Positions 20,990-31,240 of a stretch of DNA of 64,000 nucleotides are shown here, one piece after another. The notes under the pieces were generated by a model that had not been told where the DNA came from, made no database searches, and was given only the letters and a program-made list of their open reading frames with translations. Origin of the DNA: Asparagopsis taxiformis. Its lineage: Eukaryota; Rhodophyta; Florideophyceae; Bonnemaisoniales; Bonnemaisoniaceae. A program made the position numbers and the translations under genes. Position 1 is the stretch's first letter. Each line of letters starts with the position of its first letter. The stretch is taken from positions 1 through 64,000 of the forward strand of contig JALQPE010002995.1 in the NCBI GenBank assembly GCA_030407315.1, read 5' to 3'.

Positions 20990-21019
20990 CTGCGCAGTGG
21001 AACGTCTGGGCCGATAACC
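20990..21019 (-). promoter_or_regulatory. Primer-binding site matching the 5' half of initiator tRNA-Met
   Basis: Directly inside the 5' LTR the plus strand reads like the D-arm to anticodon-loop part of eukaryotic initiator tRNA-Met. It has GCGCAGTGGAA, then CTGGGCC, then ATAACC around the anticodon, with two single-base gaps and one mismatch to the animal tRNA as I remember it. Drosophila copia is known to prime from a cleaved initiator tRNA half, so this fits the family. Confidence 0.72.
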
Positions 21020-21130
21020 TGTTGAAGAAGTCAGAGTCCTTGTCTTTATTCCTTGGAGATCGTCGGCGATGAGACGCTTAAGTAGTGTGATCATACTGTA
21101 AGACTAGTGTAAGAGGTGAGTTATTCGTCA
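21020..21130 (-). repeat. 5' LTR of the copia element, internally deleted
   Basis: This 111-bp copy of the left LTR lacks about 47 bp between two AGTTAT repeats, a typical short-repeat deletion. It starts TGTTGAAG and ends TTCGTCA. Confidence 0.82.
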
Positions 21131-21135
21131 TGCAT
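21131..21135. other. Target site duplication of copia element, right copy
   Basis: TGCAT identical to 3044-3048. Confidence 0.88.
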
Positions 21136-21466
21136 TGATGCATATTTGTCTTTGCAAGTCTCCTGGTACCAATTTTTGTCATACCAAATGATTCATATTC
21201 ATCGCCTCGCTGAGCTGCGACTGTAATTCAGACAAAATCTCGTCTCTCCACCAGTTCTCGTTTTGAAATTCATTCCATGCCATGTCCAGTCATACAATGC
21301 CTGTATCTTCAGTGATGCAAGATTCGTCTACCATTTCAGCGATTCACACAAAAAACTCTGACTCTACAATTCAACATCCTTTACTTGCAGCAAACAACAT
21401 TCCTAACAGCTGTATCGCAAGAAACAGACCAATTTATTAATCTAGTGCCCTATCTGTTGTACTCTA
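21136..21466. other. Spacer, nothing recognised
   Basis: AT-richer DNA between the copia target site and the 3' end of the VWA gene. Part of it is likely the 3' untranslated region of that gene. Confidence 0.5.
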
Positions 21467-22651
21467 TTAGCCTTCACACCCCATAATGTTTAAGAAGCGC
21501 ACAGGAGTCTCCGGTAATTCAGCTCCGGTTTCAGTGTACTTCAAAATGCAACTGAAGTCATCCGTATCAACTCCTGGAAGATCACATACGTTGTTCAGTG
21601 TCAATGTCTGGTCAACCGTTGTCTGGTCACCGACATTAACCGTTACTGGAAGAGTTGGATTTGAAACGATACTGAAAAACTCATCACAATCACTTGTATC
21701 CAGATCAAAGGTGCGAGGGATGTTGCTAAGAGCTTCCATAATTTCCTCCACAATCTGCCCCTGGTTAGCGCCCGCAATAACATTTCCACCACCAGTTTCT
21801 GTCACAATGTCGTTGGCTTGGTTAGGGGCGCCAACAGGTCCTGACGAACATGTTCCAAATATTGTTGTAGGACCGTTCAAGCCTTGAGACCCAAACGAAA
21901 CAGCAACAACAGTGAAACCCTCCAACTCCGTAATGACACTGTCTCGAGTCAGAATCTCACCACCATCACAAGTGGGTTCGTGGCCAGGTGCATCTCCAAA
22001 GTACACAATGATCTTTCGGGCATTTGGTCTCCATCCAATGGAATCATCGGTTGCCAAGCGATGCAACGCCACAAGGTTTGCCTCAGGTCCGTCAAAACCA
22101 CCGATGGCCTCGAGTGAATTGATTGCTGACGTCGCTGCCAGAATATTCGTGGTGATAGATTGAAGATTAACGAATCCATTATCAGTTCCTGGAGAAAGTT
22201 CGTCACGATAGAAGCCGACTCCGAACGCAGCATCTGTACCGTCACTGAACTCGCTCACGATATTGTTGAAACCGTCTCTGATGGAAGGAATAGCATCAAG
22301 GATTGAGCCAGTGGCATCACTGAGAAGGTAGAGATCAGATTGGACTGGTCTTACTGAGAAGTTGACCATGAACTCGAAACTCTCGAAAATAGAAGCATCG
22401 GTAAATGTAATAGGCTCCCCTGGAGTTACAACTGGAGTACGAGGTTCGCCCTCTCGGTCACATCGATGTTGGTCACCGATGCAAGGAACGATTGTACAAC
22501 CGAAGCTAATAAACCTTCTACATCTGTTGAGGGCTTCTGAGAAAGTACCGCACTCATTTGGGCATCTGATAAATGCCGTTGCATCTGGTTGAGCAGCACT
22601 TTTCAGACTGAGAACAGTCAGTAAAACGAACAGGGCAAGCACGAAGTTCAT
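21467..22651 (-). CDS. Secreted VWA-domain protein, beta-integrin-like
   Basis: 394 residues from ATG 22651. This start is chosen because it opens a clear signal peptide (MNFVLALFVLLTVLSLKSAA); the frame upstream is open but unlike protein. A short Cys-rich segment follows (CPNECGTFSEALNRC ... CTIVPC). Then comes a von Willebrand A/beta-I domain at about 75-290. Its metal site reads DLYLLSDATGSI (DxTxS, the MIDAS pattern), with FGVGFYRDE, KIIVYFGDAPGH and FTVVAVSFG strands. A C-terminal beta-sandwich with Cys pairs ends at MGCEG. No membrane span or integrin stalk follows, so it is probably an extracellular adhesion or matrix protein binding a ligand through Mg2+. It has a single exon. Confidence 0.85.
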   Translation of the reverse strand: MNFVLALFVLLTVLSLKSAAQPDATAFIRCPNECGTFSEALNRCRRFISFGCTIVPCIGDQHRCDREGEPRTPVVTPGEPITFTDASIFESFEFMVNFSVRPVQSDLYLLSDATGSILDAIPSIRDGFNNIVSEFSDGTDAAFGVGFYRDELSPGTDNGFVNLQSITTNILAATSAINSLEAIGGFDGPEANLVALHRLATDDSIGWRPNARKIIVYFGDAPGHEPTCDGGEILTRDSVITELEGFTVVAVSFGSQGLNGPTTIFGTCSSGPVGAPNQANDIVTETGGGNVIAGANQGQIVEEIMEALSNIPRTFDLDTSDCDEFFSIVSNPTLPVTVNVGDQTTVDQTLTLNNVCDLPGVDTDDFSCILKYTETGAELPETPVRFLNIMGCEG

Positions 22652-24345
22652 GATTCGAATTGTTTCGATGTAGAGAGAAAGATGAGTAAGTTGTGAGATG
22701 GGGTTGACTGTGGAATACTTGACTCTGCTTTGGTATTTATGCTGAAGAGAGCCTTTGTAGAAATCGAATAGAGTTGGCAATGGCCGAGGAATGGATACTA
22801 CTGACGGTGTGTGCAATGGTAGAACTGTGATTGTATGATCGCCCACGAATAGACACAACCTTGTTCCTGCCTGAAAGCTGTTTATCTCGAGACACTCTTC
22901 CGAACGAATTGCGTGTGCGTAGAAACGCACTGTTAATGTTTTGTGGTCACCATTCGATGGTTTCAATACGCACTATGTCGCATCCGTTTTGATTAACCGA
23001 GAAGTTGGTCTGACGGAGGGATGAACGAAACTTATGCAGCTCATCCAATATGCATGGAATTAGTTTGAAGATAACTAGAGGGCATATACTAACCAAACGT
23101 CGCCGAGCGGTGCCAAGCAACACTGCCAGATATATAATACAAGTTGTCCAGACTCGAGTGGCGAATGCCGTTGCCGTTTGCATCAATATAGCAGATGCCG
23201 CAAAATATGAACCTAGTAATGAGAACGACTAGAAGTAGGACAGTCGTTTGCAAATGTTTTAGATGCAGATCGATGCTGTCTACTCGCGAATGCAATTTCC
23301 AGTGCAGTATATATCTGACAAGAACACAATGCACTTGGCACAAATCACGAGTCAGATAATTGACGCCGGTGGTCTCTATGTGCTGTTCAAATGGGGGGTA
23401 TGGAGATTGCTGTGAAAACTAAAACTGGGCTCGGAATCCCAGCTTACAAGGTTGGAGTGATCAACTGCGTACGTCGTTGATGTGGGTGCTGTTGGAGAGA
23501 TCGGCCAGCAATTATCAAGTGATAGACCCCTAAGATGAAAACTTTGGAACGTGTACATGCTGTATGAGAGGGGACTGATATGTTTTTGAAATAGGGCCAA
23601 TCAAGTACTGTTCTGCAAAAGAAATCATAAGCTTTAGGTTTCCGCAAATAGGTTGTGCTCAGTTGAATGCCTGGAAATCCTCGTCATCATTGATGACGAA
23701 GCATATTCTACAGTCATGTGATCACTCGTGATGAAGTTTTTGTGGATGTCGTATCAATTTCGATCTTGCGACGCCTGCTAAACGGCAACTTGGAGCTATG
23801 CACAGTGGCATAATTGGCATAAAGGCTTCAATATTCCGTAGTGCGGGGTTCCCTGCGTGACGTTGCATATATAACAGGTCTGCTTCTTGTCTCGTAATGT
23901 TCAACTTGAAGCCTCTTCCAAAAGATCGTATTCACTTGTGCATTTTGACGGGTTCAAGAAGGGCCATTTCGTCACTCGTGCAGCATTATTAATTGTCATT
24001 ATGCATGTTCCCAAGGAGCACTTGATATGGGCTGCTGTTATGTGGAAATTGGGGAAGAGCTTTGTCTTCAATAGTGACAAAGCATTCTCGTTCAAGCAGA
24101 TAATTTGAGCACCGTGGATGGGACTTGTCGTTTTGAGAATGTTTGTTCTTCCTGGGTCCATCACGAGTGCTGTCGGTGCAGGTTTGCGAAACAGTCGTGT
24201 CTGCTCAGGTTTGACAGGTGCTAGGAATGTAGAAACGAGTTGGACTACATCTCTGGTGTGAAACATTACCGATACACCATCCAGCTGAGCTGCACTCAAC
24301 GTACTCAGGACTTGGACAGCTGCCCGTTCAATTCATCAGATCATA
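22652..24345. other. Intergenic, no gene supported
   Basis: Upstream region of the VWA gene. Short frames exist (the longest is on the minus strand, 23901-24299) but none has a recognisable domain or coding bias I can defend. Confidence 0.5.
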
Positions 24346-24583
24346 CCGAAACATTTGCGGCGTCACAATTGCTTTCAGATTGTAATTAATTCAACATGCT
24401 GCCACTGCCGTCTGATGCACTTGAACACATAGGTTGAAAAAACACAGCGTAGCTGATGTGTTTTCTGCAAGTAGAACCAAACAGGCTGAACCGAGGGGGT
24501 GGGAGGGAAAAGGAAAACTATAAAGACGGGCATTAGTGGTGCAACGGCTGGAGACGGCTCTTCGCTATTTTCCAGAGCATCGC
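24346..24583 (+). repeat. Dispersed repeat, copy 1 (duplication marker)
   Basis: The segment from CCGAAACATTTGCGGCG through TGTTTTCTGCAAGTA to CTCTTCGCTATTTT recurs in the same orientation at 32640-32807. The second copy lacks about 70 bp. Each copy lies downstream of one NB-ARC gene. Confidence 0.85.
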
Positions 24584-26642
24584 TAAAGCAGCAGCTGTGA
24601 TTGTCAACTATGCGGTGATGGCTTGCACGAGCTACGGATGCATTCTGCATCGCAAATGATTGTCAACCGCCAAGATCTCCACTGTCCCACAGTTTCAATT
24701 TCAAGTCGAAATTTTCAGGAACGGCAAACGTCAGAATCACAGATTACAATTTGTTATATTGCTGCCAAAGTTTTGAAAGTTTTAAAATATTTTTGTTCTA
24801 ATCTCCACTCCATGGACGCATCCGAGTCCTCATATCCCATCGAGACGCGATCACCGACTGCCCACCAGCCGTAGTTGCGAAGACGACTGCCCCTGCGTCC
24901 CGTCCGCTGCACCAACCGCCTTGAACATGCGGCACGTCATCATTGCACTGATGTTCACTGCCGTGCACCTGTCTTACCTCCCACAACTTCCGCGCCTCCA
25001 CATTCTGCCCCGCGCGCTCATTGTGACATATCGCCGCCTCGACAGAGGATTCCCCATCAGTGCATCGGCATTGCGCATCATTCATTATTGTCAACATATT
25101 GTTGTTTGGTCCTTGTTGAACTGGTTTAAGAAAATCTCTGCCAAAACTGTCCACTCAGCTCATCATTACCCCCGTGTGCCCCTTCGACGCACACGCCCAG
25201 CAGTTGATGTAGATCCGGTACTGGCGAACGAACATGCAACGTTTCTACCCTCAATAGCAAATCGAGTACACAGGCGAGATTCATCCACTACGACCACTTG
25301 CACTTCTCCCATCCAACCCTTGTTTCGCTTCTATGATCACGCCCGCTTTCATCTCGACAAACAACATATGCTCTGCCTTCTCTTCCTCGCCCGCCCTATT
25401 CTCAACTTCGCCCTTGTTTCGATGGTCAGTTATATTCCCCAGCTACTGTACAGTCTCGGGTACATCTGCGATTCCATACCCATCCTCCTGCACACAATGT
25501 GCTCCAAAAGCCGCTCCTTGATAAACACACCTTGTCCATACTCAGCTGCCATGCCGAATAAACTACATAAATCATATATATTCAGGAACATGACGACGGC
25601 AATCCTGCAACCCACATTACGTTCATCATCTCGTACGGAATTGAATGTGGTCGCCAATACAATTGACATATTACAACTCTCTTTGGTACAGTGGAAGCCA
25701 CAAACGAGACATGTTTGATCCATAATAGACACATTTCACATCCCTCCCTATGGAGACAAAACTAGACCATTCGGCGCCATGCTCGTTCGTCACCTTCTCG
25801 CAAAATGGCAGTTTAGCTAGCTATTGTGATGCAGGTTGCGGCCTGAGTCAGAGAAAGACGACAGCGGCAGCGATGAACGACTGCGTGTGGCGCTTTGACA
25901 GACAACAATCTCCGGTGCGAGGAATGCAATGCGCTGCACCACCGATTTCTGCGTTTCCAAAACCAGTGAAAACATTCCCCTTTGCGCATCTATCGCACCA
26001 TGTTTCAAACTTGATTTTATATGTTTCCACAGTTTTCCCCGTCCACAACTCCGTCGTCCACTCGCCCATCTCACTGCTACTCACCAACAGCTCACCTCTC
26101 AGCAGACCTGACCTACTATTTACTCTCGAAGTTTACCGCTGCGTACCAACGCTGATCGAGAAAAAGCAATCCCCCTCCAGTCGAGCCATTCGCTGTCGAC
26201 CGACCCATCCTGCGAGCAGTGCCAGCGAATTGCATAGCGCCGCGACACAAGCGCCATGCGTTCCGTAGTAATCCATCTGCGAGTTGCACTGCACATCCCA
26301 TCACTATATCCATCGCAGCAAGACTAGTCCATGTGCTCGATCCCCGGCTTCACTCCATGTAATATTCGACACACCCAATGATGCACTCCCTCAACGCATA
26401 TGGTCTACCGCACTTTCTATTGCGCACAGCAGCTCGCAGTCATAGAATACCCTCCGTGCTCGCGCTTCATCACTCTTTGATTATATCGTCCCGTACTCCA
26501 ACCCTGATACTCACTCTTCCACTGCCCTCACATGACGAAATAGCCCATCATGTCATCCACAACAAGAAATACAATAATGTGTTCAACTTTTCTTTATCAC
26601 CATCACTAGACCAAACTAATCGAGTTCAACCTTCAAAAGCGT
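24584..26642. other. Intergenic 3' of NB-ARC gene A, no gene supported
   Basis: A plus-strand frame of 265 codons (24921-25718) and an opposing one (24798-25154) are present. Neither shows a domain, and composition fits chance. AT-rich stretches near the gene A stop probably hold its 3' untranslated region. Confidence 0.45.
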
Positions 26643-29600
26643 TTAGCCGCTAGGACCAGCTGCACGTCCACTTTCCAGCCTCTCCTTCCCCTCTACAATC
26701 GCATTCGCTATCCTATTAACAAACGCTTTCTGTTTCTCCTTCTCCTCTGCACTAGTCCCATTCGTCACCCCCTCGCTATTCTCGATTCCAGTCAGGCTCC
26801 TCAGCGACTGCAGTACTTTGACCACATCTCTGATTTGATACTCGTCCTCCCACATCATTCGCTGCAGAAAGCCCTCGGTGATGAACACACTGTGGCCATT
26901 CTCATCTACCATGCTGAACAGCGAATTCTCATCCCTGCACTCATTCAGCGTTAGCCGATAGAAAACAGGAATGATGATCACTCCACGTTCCCCATCTGCA
27001 CCATATCGCTCGAGGAAACACATCAGTTCCTTTATGGTCCATTTTCTCGCCGCAAATTCCGGCGACAGAATCACCACAGCAATCTTAGCAGTTCGCATGG
27101 CATGAATCATCTTTCGCGGTGCGTGCTCCCCAGGTCTCAGCTCGGTCGTGTCCAGAAACACTTTCAAGCCTAGTGCAACCAGTAGATCGTAGAGGGGCTT
27201 TGCGATGGTCCACTTGTCGGGGCCGGCATGACTGATGAAGACGTCATACACCTGTTCTGCTTCACCAGTCATGTCTCGGTGTGTGTGTTTGGTAGCGTCT
27301 TGTGACGGGGGTGGGTGCAGTTGTGGGAGGGGTGGGAGAGGTGAGCGATGATCACGCGGTTGGAGTTGATTGTTTCCAGTCATGAGATCGATGTGAAATA
27401 CACCTCCACGCCAACTCATAAACCACAGGCGAGAAGTATCGCGGCAATAATGCCAATATCGGACCCGATGTTCCAGGGTGGCTATGGTGAAACATTTGCC
27501 GCCGTGCTCACATCTCACCACGTTATCCGAATCAACGCTGAGAACTGAAGATTGCTCTTCACAATTCGTTGCCGAGCTGACGGTGCTGTTCCATTCATTG
27601 GTTCCGCCGTCAACTTGTGACTCGTCCAGAACTGCCCCTGAACACACATTCCAGCTTATGGGTTTGCTCTTCATCCAAGTCCTCTCACCAATTTTTCCGC
27701 CTCCCAGAACTTGTGGGACTGCAGAGATAGTGGACCCATCTGCGCTGAACCGCAATGAATCAATCCTAACCTGTGGCTCGTCACCTGCTAAATCTCCGGA
27801 ATTACGCGATCCTCCATTAGATGCCGAGTTTCCTCGTTGATTGCCGATTGAAGCCAACACTAATTGTTTCACATCTGACAGCGTGTACAGCAAAACTCCT
27901 TTGCTTGCATCGTACACAAACACTACACAAGAAGGCGATATCACAGAGAAAGCGACATATTTTCGATTGTTCGACACGGCGAGATTTGTCGGCGGGTTTA
28001 GATAATGAGTTGAAATGTCGACACTTGCAACAACACGATTGATACGCTCCCACACGTCACACACGTCGCGAATCTCCAGACATTTCCAATTCCGTGTCAA
28101 CATTGTTGCCTCGTCAGCAGAGAATACAAAATTAAACACGCCAGGTAGAAATGTATCAGCAACCTGATCGTTACCGTTCTCCGTATCTCGCGCGTCCCAA
28201 ACATGTATTCCATTTCCATTCAGCACGAACAATTCCGACCCATCTCCAATGCCCAACGATCGGATTTGTATCATTGTCGAATGGCGAAGGGTGTGCACCA
28301 GCGACACGTCTCGACCTCCATTACTCAATCGCCAAACACGTACCGCATTGTTTCCATCTGCAGAATAGAACAAACTAGCATCTTCGCTAAACAAAACAAA
28401 TCGCGCGCAATGGTGATGAACACAAGAAGACGAACTTAGTTCCTCGCCCCTCTCCATATCGAATATTCGTACAGTTCCATCCCCCAATCCGGATGCCAGC
28501 AGTCGCTCATCACCGCTCAACGCTAAACTGCTCACCCAATCTTCGAGCACTTCTAACACATTTTCAGTGTCGGCCAAATTCTCCGCGTCCCAAACACGAA
28601 TCTTTCCGTTTTCTGATCCAGACACTACGATATCCTCACTCGGTCCTGCCGTTAGCGAGCTCACAGAGTTGTCATGCTCATCGACAGTTTGGAATGCATT
28701 CTGAGCACATGTGCCCCTATCTTCTATGTCTATCACCAGCAGTCGTCCTTTGCTTGTTCCAAGAACAACTCTCCGTCGCTTGGGTAATACCTGCATGCAA
28801 TAGATGTGTTCATCTTCTTGCAGTCCTTCGACCTGAACAGAATAGCACATCTTGTACTCCTTCCATACTACTACCCGGTCTCTTCTACTGCGCAAATATA
28901 TCTTGCTTGACGAACGGTCATAGTACATATCGTCGACCACTTCTTCTTCGTGTTTGATGAGCGACATCTTCGATCCATCCCGCCCATTGTACACCCCCAC
29001 CTTCTCTCCGGGCCCCCCCACAACCACCTCCTCTCCTCCAGCAACAACACACATGCACCATCCATCATCTTCAAGCTCTAGTACACGTTTCAGTAAACTT
29101 CCTCCACTAGTCAACACTCCAGGTCCAGCACGAGCCCATGGTACACGCCCATACCCTTCGATACTACTCACTAGCCGCTCTACGATACCACTCTCGCTTT
29201 TCACATCTCGCAATCGTCCAAACAACTGGAAAGCGCATTCGTCCCGATTCTTCATACCATGCGGTACCATACACAGCCACATCGCCTTGACTATAACTTC
29301 AATATCCCTTGTCACCTTCTTCCACGTTTCTGTCTTCTCTTGCGCCGCTACATATGATTGCAACAGCCGCAGTTCAGCAATAACCTTCTGGAATGGAGCA
29401 CGGTTCTTGTCCTCATTCATGCACTCCACCCACCGATAGTCGGTAAGCAGTCCTAGTGTCTCAGTAACCTCTCCAGCACCAAGTAGGTGCCGTACTACAT
29501 TATCGGCGATGTACTTGTCATCGCTGTCTACCTTCCACCATCCAACATCTCTACTAACACTTCCTACATTCATCCCGCTACTTTCCCCATCTATACTACT

Positions 29601-30938
29601 TCCACCCCCCTGAATCCATCCTCTGTACCCATCAATTAGTCTCTTGTGCCAAAATCCTACGCCCTCGCTCCTCACAGCCTTTTCAACACACATATCGTGA
29701 ACCAAATCGTGTAGCACCACTCCTATCTCTAGTCCGCCCTCATCCTCAACAAGCGACACAAGACTGTGCCGTGAAAACATCCTCACCCCACACAGCCCAT
29801 CCCTCACCCCCCATACTTTCTCAATCGCCCGCAACGGAAGCATCTTCTGCACAATGCAAAACGATCGAAACATTTCTCCCACTGTCATGCCCTCCCCCCT
29901 CCACTTCTTCTCCAGCGACCATAAACTCGTCTCCACTGCCACTTTCAGTCCACAATGCCTGCTCCCCCCTTCCGCGACTGAAAGTTGTCCAGACCTCGCG
30001 CTCAGACTCTTCCAGTATTCCACAATTCCGTTCCCCCTAAAGGCCCCTAACCCTTTCTTCAGCACATCTTGCAAACCACATCCAGCAACACTCAGCGCCA
30101 ATGGCAGTCCAGCACACATGTCAATTATCCTGTCCAGCGCATCGCGATTTCGACGTGCAAGTGTTCCAATGCTCTCTCTGTCAATACCAGCGTAGCAGCA
30201 TAGAATATCAACACATCTATCTCCCCGCCAGTCTTCAGCACTCACTCCAATCGACACATCATGCGTCGGCACACCCCCAATCGTCTCATTTCTTGTCGAA
30301 GATAACACCTTGCAACCTGTTCCCTCAACCTTTTGGACATTGGTGCAGACCGCATCCACCAGCTCGTACACACTGGCGTCGAGGTCCCACACGTCATCAA
30401 ACATAAGCAGGAAGCGCTTGGACGCGAGATGCTCGACCAGCATGTTCATCAATCTCAGGTGCATATTGGGCTTGGCTGCGAGTCGGGTGAAGTCGGAAAG
30501 GAAATGTGGGAGTGTTTTGGCGACAATTTCTTCCAGCTCGTCTAGCAGCATTTGCACAGTGGCGTCATGACCGAGTTGTACAAACCACACGCCATTGCGG
30601 AACTTGGCCCAGACATGTTCATGTCTACCAAGGGCGCGCAGGATGGTTGTTTTGCCTGCACCACCCATGCCAACCACCGCAATGGCGTTTTGATTTGGGT
30701 CTTCGGATAGCACAGCTGTCTTGACTTTGCTTTCTGGGGTGCGTGAGTTTCGGGAGAAGTCGAGGACCTGACGGGCATTTGGGGGAACATAAAAGACGGG
30801 CGGCTGGGGGATGCGGGCTGGATGTTGGTGGGACAATACGGGAGAGGAGTGCGGCTGCTGGAGATGGGGATGAACGGAGGACGCGGGCATGTGTGGAGTA
30901 GAGGGCGATTGGTTGGATGGGGAAGTACGGGAATCCAT
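26643..30938 (-). CDS. NB-ARC / WD40 / C-terminal TIR protein, gene A
   Basis: 1431 residues. The NB-ARC ATPase switch has a P-loop GMGGAGKT (90-97), kinase-2 LLMFDDVW (177-184), VLSSTRN (RNBS-B, about 211), CAGLPLAL (275-282) and the MHD-like LHDLVHDM (409-416). A helical segment (about 480-620) leads to a WD40 propeller (about 625-1190), with repeats such as ENGKIRVWDAEN and GDGTVRIFDME. A TIR domain closes the protein (about 1229-1390): DVFISHAG (1232), FLDTTELRPGE, VVILSPEF and WTIKEL with E1304 at the position of the NADase glutamate. By family analogy, it is an intracellular sensor that oligomerises on ligand release and activates TIR. Its original N-terminus is lost (see 30939-31240). 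It reads leftward and its paralogue follows upstream. Confidence 0.9.
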   Translation of the reverse strand: MDSRTSPSNQSPSTPHMPASSVHPHLQQPHSSPVLSHQHPARIPQPPVFYVPPNARQVLDFSRNSRTPESKVKTAVLSEDPNQNAIAVVGMGGAGKTTILRALGRHEHVWAKFRNGVWFVQLGHDATVQMLLDELEEIVAKTLPHFLSDFTRLAAKPNMHLRLMNMLVEHLASKRFLLMFDDVWDLDASVYELVDAVCTNVQKVEGTGCKVLSSTRNETIGGVPTHDVSIGVSAEDWRGDRCVDILCCYAGIDRESIGTLARRNRDALDRIIDMCAGLPLALSVAGCGLQDVLKKGLGAFRGNGIVEYWKSLSARSGQLSVAEGGSRHCGLKVAVETSLWSLEKKWRGEGMTVGEMFRSFCIVQKMLPLRAIEKVWGVRDGLCGVRMFSRHSLVSLVEDEGGLEIGVVLHDLVHDMCVEKAVRSEGVGFWHKRLIDGYRGWIQGGGSSIDGESSGMNVGSVSRDVGWWKVDSDDKYIADNVVRHLLGAGEVTETLGLLTDYRWVECMNEDKNRAPFQKVIAELRLLQSYVAAQEKTETWKKVTRDIEVIVKAMWLCMVPHGMKNRDECAFQLFGRLRDVKSESGIVERLVSSIEGYGRVPWARAGPGVLTSGGSLLKRVLELEDDGWCMCVVAGGEEVVVGGPGEKVGVYNGRDGSKMSLIKHEEEVVDDMYYDRSSSKIYLRSRRDRVVVWKEYKMCYSVQVEGLQEDEHIYCMQVLPKRRRVVLGTSKGRLLVIDIEDRGTCAQNAFQTVDEHDNSVSSLTAGPSEDIVVSGSENGKIRVWDAENLADTENVLEVLEDWVSSLALSGDERLLASGLGDGTVRIFDMERGEELSSSSCVHHHCARFVLFSEDASLFYSADGNNAVRVWRLSNGGRDVSLVHTLRHSTMIQIRSLGIGDGSELFVLNGNGIHVWDARDTENGNDQVADTFLPGVFNFVFSADEATMLTRNWKCLEIRDVCDVWERINRVVASVDISTHYLNPPTNLAVSNNRKYVAFSVISPSCVVFVYDASKGVLLYTLSDVKQLVLASIGNQRGNSASNGGSRNSGDLAGDEPQVRIDSLRFSADGSTISAVPQVLGGGKIGERTWMKSKPISWNVCSGAVLDESQVDGGTNEWNSTVSSATNCEEQSSVLSVDSDNVVRCEHGGKCFTIATLEHRVRYWHYCRDTSRLWFMSWRGGVFHIDLMTGNNQLQPRDHRSPLPPLPQLHPPPSQDATKHTHRDMTGEAEQVYDVFISHAGPDKWTIAKPLYDLLVALGLKVFLDTTELRPGEHAPRKMIHAMRTAKIAVVILSPEFAARKWTIKELMCFLERYGADGERGVIIIPVFYRLTLNECRDENSLFSMVDENGHSVFITEGFLQRMMWEDEYQIRDVVKVLQSLRSLTGIENSEGVTNGTSAEEKEKQKAFVNRIANAIVEGKERLESGRAAGPSG

Positions 30939-31240
30939 GATGGCGGAAGATACGTCGGAAGCGGGGTTTTTATCGCTGTCAACGTGAGGAAGAGAGCAAG
31001 CAGGTGGAGGAGATGATTGGAGTGGAGACGGATGTGAGGGCGGGGAGGTGGTCAGCGTTTCAGACGAGGCAGTTGATGTGGGGAGTGTGACGGGAGGTTT
31101 GGGAGGAGGTTCAGCGGGAGATTGAAATATCGGGCAGTTGGAGAGGATAGATTGAGGAGGTTACTGACGTGAAGATGTGCTAGAGATAGATACAGGATTG
31201 GAGTTGAAGTGGTTAGATCGAGCGTAGCAATTTTTTCCAG
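30939..31240 (-). pseudogene. Lost N-terminal part of gene A
   Basis: Sequence upstream of the present start aligns codon by codon with the first exon of gene B (38440-38745). Two changes kill it. The ATG in CCATGG is gone around 31238-31240, and a codon for Gln has become TAA at 31163-31161. Between that stop and the ATG at 30938 the frame stays open and still resembles gene B. Confidence 0.8.

Larger units (their letters stand above)
3049..21130 (-). mobile_element. Ty1/copia retrotransposon, split by a nested Ty3/gypsy element
   Basis: The element has TG...CA LTRs at 3049-3200 and 21020-21130 in direct repeat, exact 5-bp target duplications, and the copia gene order Gag, protease, integrase, reverse transcriptase, RNase H. 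Integrase lies before reverse transcriptase, which separates copia from gypsy. The coding region is interrupted between integrase and reverse transcriptase by the gypsy element at 4672-18152. Several frameshifts, independent of the insertion, show it is dead. Its own length without the insert is about 4.6 kb. Confidence 0.92.

Noticed and set aside
23901..24299. Minus-strand frame of 132 codons
   Set aside because: Protein-like at a glance, but no motif, no homologue recognised and no second copy to test selection.
24921..25718. Plus-strand frame of 265 codons after the dispersed repeat
   Set aside because: No domain, His/Ser/Pro-rich composition, and overlap with an equally plausible opposite frame. 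Likely chance.
27348..30570. Several plus-strand frames of 100-160 codons
   Set aside because: All are shadows of NB-ARC gene A, with repetitive Ser/Pro/His text and matching shadows over gene B.
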